A program made the translations under genes and the position numbers. Shown one piece after another: positions 1-3,116 of a DNA stretch of 5,776 bases (the stretch's first letter is position 1; each line of letters begins with the position of its first letter). Location: assembly GCA_023135995.1 (NCBI GenBank), contig JAGLRY010000127.1, positions 1 to 5,776 on the forward strand, read 5' to 3'. Source of the stretch: Candidatus Aminicenantota bacterium. Its GTDB lineage: Bacteria; Acidobacteriota; Aminicenantia; Aminicenantales; Aminicenantaceae. The notes under the pieces are model-generated. The model had not been told where the DNA came from and did not search any database. It was given only the letters and a program-made list of their open reading frames with translations.

Positions 1-214
1 AGTCGTCACGTCATGGAGAACAAAACTCCCGATTTTAAAACTCGAGATACGTCCGAATTGACCATAAATATCACCATCTAAGCCTCTGCCGAGATGTTTT
101 TCGGTAGGGAATAGGGGGGGATTATTTCCAGAAATGTGTATTGTCTCTACAGTCTTTACTGCTCCAGCATTCAGAGGAGAAAAAACCAGTCAGCAAGGAC
201 CAAATAACCAGCAT
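1..214 (-). pseudogene. Frameshifted, left-truncated gene for a probable exported protein
   Basis: Minus-strand reading from 189 to the window edge is open for 63 codons and reads like protein (it includes VETIHISGNNPPLF and GRGLDGDIYGQFG), but it has no ATG, GTG or TTG near its start and an in-frame TGA at 190-192. A second frame starts at ATG 214-212 with a hydrophobic leader, MLVIWSLLTGF, and stops at 124-122. The two frames meet at a run of six T on the coding strand (180-185). Removing one T joins them into MLVIWSLLTGFSPLNAGAV, which looks like a signal peptide with a cleavage site near LNAGA. I infer one gene broken by a one-base indel, or a sequencing or assembly error, or a slippery phase-variable tract. 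The family is not recognised; the visible part looks beta-rich. There is no clear Shine-Dalgarno before the ATG, which weakens the start. Confidence 0.45.
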
Positions 215-225
215 TCAATTCTAGA

Positions 226-253
226 TAAAACGTATCGAGTAAAACATATCGGG
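226..253. repeat. Tandem 14-bp repeat, two units
   Basis: Positions 226-239 (taaaacgtatcgag) and 240-253 (taaaacatatcggg) are adjacent 14-base units differing at two positions. They lie between the left-edge gene and the inverted repeats that follow. No function is assigned; the pair could be a small duplication or a protein-binding site. Confidence 0.6.
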
Positions 254-287
254 TACATTTTACCAGGGGTAAACAATAGATGTACCC
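251..287. repeat. Nested inverted repeat (cruciform or hairpin)
   Basis: The outer arms are perfect 8-base complements, gggtacat (251-258) and atgtaccc (280-287). Directly inside them a second perfect stem, tttacc (259-264) and ggtaaa (268-273), closes on a 3-base loop. Six unpaired bases (274-279) sit on one side. The resulting stem-loop of 14 pairs is well beyond chance for such a short stretch. It lies between the esterase gene and the left-edge gene, 37 bases upstream of the latter's ATG, so it could be an operator, an RNA structure or part of a small mobile element. There is no T run to make it a normal terminator. Confidence 0.6.
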
Positions 288-345
288 AGTACTTTTTTCT
301 AATAGAAAATTCTTAGAACGGGTATTTTGCTACCGAAAAAGTACT
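288..345. repeat. 58-bp inverted repeat leading into repeat copy 1
   Basis: Perfect 10-base arms agtacttttt (288-297) and aaaaagtact (336-345) enclose a second imperfect stem, tagaaaat with attttgcta (one bulged g). The whole 58 bases could fold as one long hairpin. It directly abuts the 251-287 inverted repeat. Its right arm is the beginning of the repeat shared with 2154-2222. The corresponding position upstream of copy 2 has actttttt-type arms (2102-2108 and 2154-2160) spanning 59 bases, so shape and size are retained while the inner sequence has diverged. Confidence 0.6.
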
Positions 346-404
346 TCTAAGACATTTTTAGGCGTGGTTTAACTGGCTAACCTATTTAAAAAAAATAAGA
401 TAGC
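336..404. repeat. Long direct repeat, copy 1
   Basis: These 69 bases match 2154-2222 with three mismatches (343/2161, 393/2211, 402/2220), and 344-392 is identical to 2162-2210 for 49 bases. The copy begins 27 bases beyond the stop codon of the esterase gene in the direction of transcription, so it would lie in that gene's 3' untranslated region. It contains a short inverted motif, ggtt/aacc around taactggct. In this copy only, agccagt (407-413) can pair with actggct (372-378) across an A-rich loop. It has no obvious coding content. Confidence 0.9.
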
Positions 405-431
405 TCAGCCAGTCCGTAATTGCCGATTGCT

Positions 432-1631
432 TTATTTGATTGCTCCCAATTCCCGCAGCTTATCTTTCGAGTTTTGCAGCACTCTTTTGGCGTAGTCGGT
501 ATCACCAGGATTCAACTCTACAGCAAGCTTATAGTACTTGACGGCTTTTTCCTTGTCACCCATGGTGAGATATCCTTCGGCGAGGCTGTCGTGTGCATTG
601 AAGGATTTCGGATACAGCTTCACCATATACTCGAATATCCGAATCGCTTTATCCAGCTCTTTCATCCTGATCAAGGCATATCCTAGAGAATTCATTCTCG
701 GTTCAGGAATTATCGTGGATTTTTCGAATCCATATTTTGCCCACTTTGCTGTGTTTGTTTTTACATAATTTTCGATCTCATCCACATCGGCATTCCTAAA
801 GACCGTGTTGGGGATCTTCCAGCCGCTAAAGATATAGGTCAGTCCGTCATAGATGTTTCTTCCGACCATCGATCCATGATCACCTTCCACCCACGCACTC
901 TTCCATGTTAAGCCATCAAACGACTGGCTGTCCATCCACTTTTCAAGCTCCGTAAAGGTGTCGATAGTTAGCTTTGCTTCCTTCTTACCTACAGTCATAA
1001 AGAGGAACTTGTCAGCCAGATCTCGAACTTTGGCCATTTTTTCGATATTTTTCAGCCAGTACTGATCATTTGTCTGGAACCATGGACTGCCGGCAATGTA
1101 TGCCGCAAAGAGGTCAGGATAGTTAAAAAGCGCATACATCGTGAACAATCCACCGACCGAATGACCGTACAAAACCCTAAAATCATTGGTTCTATAGTTC
1201 TTCTCGACAAAAGGAATGAGCTCTTCTTTAAAAAACTTAAGAGAAAGGTCTGCAGTCGTGGGATTTTCCCTTCGATCTTCATAAGGGGCGGGAACGTATC
1301 CATTCTCGAGGGCGGGAACGCCGACCACAATCATGCCCGGCATGTCTGAGGAACGGGTCAAAAGCTCAACGGTTCCGCAATCATAAGTGAAGCAGAAGAA
1401 AGTGTTCGTATCATACAAAACAGGATACTTCGACAGGCTCTCGTTATAGCCATCCGGAAGATAGATCAGAACATTCATTTCTCTGTTGAGCACCTTTGAC
1501 GTGAATGTCACTGATTTGGCAATAACGACGTCTTCTCCCTCGACCTGGGCCTCAGCTGTAGTGCTCGAAGCTCCGATCAAAAAACAAGCGATCAAAACGC
1601 AAAAAAATCCATAAGATTGATGTTTTTTCAT
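432..1631 (-). CDS. Secreted alpha/beta-hydrolase esterase with C-terminal TPRs
   Basis: This is a 399-residue protein of the putative esterase family (esterase D/Fes-like, COG2819 type), probably hydrolysing carboxylic esters outside the cytoplasm; the substrate is unknown. Residues 1-28 form a signal peptide (KK, then FFCVLIACFLIG, cleavage probably after AEA). Family-typical strands follow (MNVLIYLPDGY, YPVLYDTNTF, MIVVGVP). The nucleophile elbow is GHSVGG with Ser158, and the catalytic His is His252 in EGDHGS. The acid is less certain; Glu218 after FLFMTVGKKE is a candidate. About residues 312-376 form two TPR-like helix pairs (ALIRMKELDKAIRIFEYM and AEGYLTMGDKEKAVKYYKLA, ending ELNPGD). 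ATG 1631 is chosen because GGAGGG lies seven bases upstream; an in-frame TTG at 1646 overlaps that site. A lipobox reading (LIAC, Cys16) is possible but weaker, as the hydrophobic stretch continues past it. No convincing promoter is seen. The gene stands alone between the CARDB terminator and repeat copy 1. Confidence 0.9.
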   Translation of the reverse strand: MKKHQSYGFFCVLIACFLIGASSTTAEAQVEGEDVVIAKSVTFTSKVLNREMNVLIYLPDGYNESLSKYPVLYDTNTFFCFTYDCGTVELLTRSSDMPGMIVVGVPALENGYVPAPYEDRRENPTTADLSLKFFKEELIPFVEKNYRTNDFRVLYGHSVGGLFTMYALFNYPDLFAAYIAGSPWFQTNDQYWLKNIEKMAKVRDLADKFLFMTVGKKEAKLTIDTFTELEKWMDSQSFDGLTWKSAWVEGDHGSMVGRNIYDGLTYIFSGWKIPNTVFRNADVDEIENYVKTNTAKWAKYGFEKSTIIPEPRMNSLGYALIRMKELDKAIRIFEYMVKLYPKSFNAHDSLAEGYLTMGDKEKAVKYYKLAVELNPGDTDYAKRVLQNSKDKLRELGAIK

Positions 1632-1638
1632 TCTTTTT

Positions 1639-1644
1639 CCCTCC
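1639..1644 (-). promoter_or_regulatory. Shine-Dalgarno site fixing the esterase start
   Basis: The minus strand reads GGAGGG followed by seven bases (aaaaaga) and ATG AAA AAA. This is near-ideal spacing for ATG 1631. It rules against the TTG at 1646, which would place the start at the edge of its own ribosome binding site. Confidence 0.8.
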
Positions 1645-1721
1645 AATATCTCGGATGTAAGTCTCCGTTTAAAAGCATCAAAAAGATCTGCTATGAGGTA
1701 GTACGATTAAGAGCTGTGAAA

Positions 1722-1762
1722 GTTTAACAGGTTATGCTGTCCCCATATTTCCACCTGTAAAC
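1722..1762. repeat. Imperfect inverted repeat in the esterase 5' intergenic region
   Basis: The arms gtttaacaggt (1722-1732) and acctgtaaac (1753-1762) are complementary apart from one bulged base, around a 20-base loop. The loop contains gtccccatat (1739-1748), a 10-mer also found at 3100-3109 next to the serine-hydrolase remnant. A smaller stem, ccgc/gcgg around gaatg (1762-1774), follows directly. The element lies between the terminator at 1806-1823 and the esterase start, about 90 bases upstream of the ATG. It could be a folded leader element or a remnant of a small repeat; no open reading frame covers it. Confidence 0.5.
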
Positions 1763-1805
1763 CGCGAATGGCGGCTCTCAACCTATGGGATCAAAGGGCT
1801 CAAAA

Positions 1806-1823
1806 TCTTCTCGATCGAGAAGA
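1806..1823 (-). terminator. Likely intrinsic terminator after the CARDB remnant
   Basis: TCTTCTCGATCGAGAAGA is an 18-base perfect palindrome. As minus-strand RNA it forms a 7-bp stem with a GATC loop and is followed by TTTTG. It lies 16 bases beyond the TAA of the CARDB fragment, the usual place for a terminator. The stem is only moderately GC-rich and the T run is short (four), so it may be weak. The complementary strand also has an A/T-rich flank, so bidirectional action is possible. Confidence 0.55.
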
Positions 1824-1839
1824 AAAAGAGCATTTATGA

Positions 1840-2121
1840 TTACTTGATCATGGTTCCGTCAGAACACTTCTGGTTGTAAGGCTTTACAACGTAAGCATCT
1901 TCATGGGGCAGACGCACATAAATGGATGATTCGACCTTGTTATTGTTTTCGTTGACTTCCTTTATGTTATTTTCGTGATCGATAATGACCTCTATATCTT
2001 TTGTGCCTTTTGTGTAATAACGTTCATCTCTTTTGATCTGGTGCTGTTGATTGGTATCGAGTGCAGGAATGGAAAATCGTGAATTTAAGGGGCTTACAAT
2101 TACTTTTTCTCGTATCTTTCG
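1840..2121 (-). pseudogene. 5'-truncated CARDB-domain protein, C-terminal remnant
   Basis: This frame is open from a TAA upstream of 2121 to TAA 1842-1840, giving 93 codons with no usable start codon (the only ATG is four codons from the end). The translation contains YYTKGTKDIEVIIDHENN and IKEVNENNNKVESSIYV (about 2010-1920). This matches the end of CARDB domains, cell-adhesion-related Ig-like modules of bacterial surface proteins, which typically end with a D-x-x-N-x-I-x-E-x-N-E-x-NN pattern. Recognisable sequence begins near FSIPAL (about 2076). The earlier part of the domain and everything before it are missing, and that break lies close to where the repeat-copy-2 structure begins (2102). 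The short tail after the domain (QKCSDGTMIK) and the terminator downstream suggest the original gene end is preserved. Probably a dead remnant left by a rearrangement. Confidence 0.7.
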
Positions 2122-2160
2122 TTAATTCTTCTTATAGCCTCTATTTTACCCCCAAAAAGT
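2102..2160. repeat. 59-bp inverted repeat leading into repeat copy 2
   Basis: Arms acttttt (2102-2108) and aaaaagt (2154-2160) span 59 bases, nearly the same size and position relative to repeat copy 2 as the 288-345 hairpin is to copy 1. The inner sequence is only loosely alike (both have aattctt and tatttt stretches). Its left part overlaps the 5' end of the open CARDB frame. Confidence 0.45.
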
Positions 2161-2222
2161 GCTTCTAAGACATTTTTAGGCGTGGTTTAACTGGCTAACC
2201 TATTTAAAAAGAATAAGATGGC
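2154..2222. repeat. Long direct repeat, copy 2
   Basis: This copy matches 336-404 over 69 bases with three mismatches, including 49 identical bases (2162-2210). It starts 36 bases beyond the stop codon of the lipoprotein gene, the same arrangement as copy 1 after the esterase gene. It is followed on its right by gtggcccgtccc (2223-2234), a 12-mer that recurs at 3093-3104. The two copies are direct repeats about 1.8 kb apart and bracket the esterase gene plus the CARDB remnant, so recombination between them would delete both. Confidence 0.9.
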
Positions 2223-2258
2223 GTGGCCCGTCCCTCTTATTAACTCTTATTCTAATAT

Positions 2259-2846
2259 CTACAAACGGCCGGCGTTCCAGCCTCCTTTGTCTTCTCCGTC
2301 CACTGCAAAGATTCCGCTCATCTCGAACACCGATCCGTTCAGCACATAGCCGCTCCAGTCAGTATACGAAATAGTGATGATTCCATTTTCTGCCGTCCAT
2401 AGTCCGTTATAGCCGCGGCTATCGGAAAAGGTGCCGGAAGTCAATCCTGCCCCATTGAGAGTAATGTCGAATTCGAAAGTCTCGCTGGGATCAGTCTGCT
2501 GCATCACCATTTTCCACGATCCGCGAATATCCACCAATCGGGTGAGCAGGATCACATCCGTGTACATCGTGAAATTGCCGCTGCTTCTCTGACGTATGGT
2601 GTTGAGGAAGACTTCCACAGTATGGCGGGGATCTATCCCGGTATATTCGAAATTCACATCCGCAAGATCTTTATAGGTGTGCTCACCCGCCTGAGGAGTT
2701 CCCGTGACTCCTTCCCCGATGATAACGTTTAGCTTGTAATCGGGAGTGCCAAAATTGCAGCTGCCAAAAACCAAAAGCAGCAGCAGGATTTGTATAAACC
2801 TTCCATAAACTGCCATTCTTTTTATTTTTTTAGGTGTGATAGTCAT
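2259..2846 (-). CDS. Lipoprotein with InlB-like and lipocalin-like domains
   Basis: This 195-residue protein is of unknown function and is predicted to be lipid-anchored at the cell envelope. Basic residues (KKIKR) precede the hydrophobic run FIQILLLLLVFG and a lipobox ending at Cys30 (VFGSC). Residues about 36-105 (YKLNVIIGEGVTGTPQAG, later SSGNFTMYTDVIL) resemble divergent InlB B-repeat or 'bacterial repeat' beta modules. Residues about 108-195 have regularly spaced G-x-W and G-x-F strands (RGSWKMV, SGTFSD, NGLWTAENG, MSGIFAVDG, GGWNAGRL), typical of small lipocalin-like beta barrels. Both domain calls come from pattern resemblance. The start is ambiguous: ATG 2846 has only GGA seven bases upstream, and ATG 2816 (residue 11) would give a shorter leader with the same lipobox. 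A weak promoter lies upstream and repeat copy 2 follows the TAG stop. Confidence 0.8.
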   Translation of the reverse strand: MTITPKKIKRMAVYGRFIQILLLLLVFGSCNFGTPDYKLNVIIGEGVTGTPQAGEHTYKDLADVNFEYTGIDPRHTVEVFLNTIRQRSSGNFTMYTDVILLTRLVDIRGSWKMVMQQTDPSETFEFDITLNGAGLTSGTFSDSRGYNGLWTAENGIITISYTDWSGYVLNGSVFEMSGIFAVDGEDKGGWNAGRL

Positions 2847-2883
2847 TTTTTTCCGCGCATATTCCTTTATGTATCTCTTTATT

Positions 2884-2912
2884 AAAATAACCGAAACAGC
2901 ATTTTACAGCAA
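2884..2912 (-). promoter_or_regulatory. Candidate sigma-70-type promoter for the lipoprotein gene
   Basis: On the minus strand TTGCTG (2912-2907) is followed, after exactly 17 bases, by TATTTT (2889-2884), about 37 bases before ATG 2846. Matches are partial (3/6 and 4/6), so this rests mainly on spacing and placement in the A/T-rich gap between the serine-hydrolase remnant and the lipoprotein gene. Confidence 0.3.
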
Positions 2913-2942
2913 GTCCTATGTCTATAAGACACTCCCACCTAC

Positions 2943-3107
2943 CTATGTATTCCAAATGATATCAATATAGAACACGTCGAAGAAGAGAGACAGCATCTGT
3001 CCGGTTGTTTTGTTTCCCCGCGATTGTGTGAAGTAGAGCAGCATCAAGTCGTCTTTTGGTACATCAATGGCCAAAGTGCTGTCTGAGCCCGTGTGGCCCG
3101 TCCCCAT
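2943..3107 (-). pseudogene. C-terminal remnant of a beta-lactamase-family serine hydrolase
   Basis: The 54-residue reading from ATG 3107 contains GTGHTGSDSTLAIDVPKDD and LMLLYFTQSRGNKTTGQML. This is the end of class C beta-lactamase/EstB-like serine hydrolases: an HTG (equivalent of KTG) box, then a glycine-rich strand and a strand ending in L-Y-F-T-Q-S. Complete members are several hundred residues long and carry their catalytic SxxK near the N-terminus. None of that is present, so the fragment cannot be an active enzyme. It begins ten bases after the stop of the phospholipase D-like gene, in the same reading frame (TAG, then Y-G-H-M). No Shine-Dalgarno precedes the ATG, so it is probably untranslated. 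It is most likely the residue of a deletion or recombination that fused the neighbouring gene to the interior of a hydrolase gene. Confidence 0.7.
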
Positions 3108-3116
3108 ATGCCCATA

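Noticed and set aside
134..316. Plus-strand 60-codon frame
   Set aside because: It runs through the inverted repeats and opposite the better-supported minus-strand exported-protein frame; no ribosome site or recognisable motif.
1632..1646. Upstream TTG start for the esterase (adds MEGKR)
   Set aside because: The five extra codons consist of the Shine-Dalgarno sequence itself; ATG 1631 has ideal spacing and begins a normal signal peptide.
1762..1785. Group II intron-like fragment (gagccgc...gcggttt on the minus strand)
   Set aside because: It is only a 4-6 bp hairpin, without the conserved 34-base domain V or any reverse transcriptase sequence.
336..2222. Integron attC sites downstream of each cassette gene
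   Set aside because: The placement after stop codons is similar and a gtttaac word is present, but the paired RYYYAAC and GTTRRRY boxes with the usual imperfect long stem are not found, and no integrase is visible.
336..2222. CRISPR array
   Set aside because: There are only two copies, 69 bases long and 1.8 kb apart with genes between them; there is no regular spacer pattern.
2943..3107. A functional 54-residue small protein
   Set aside because: It reads as the end of a large enzyme family, lacks a ribosome binding site and has no catalytic residues of its own.
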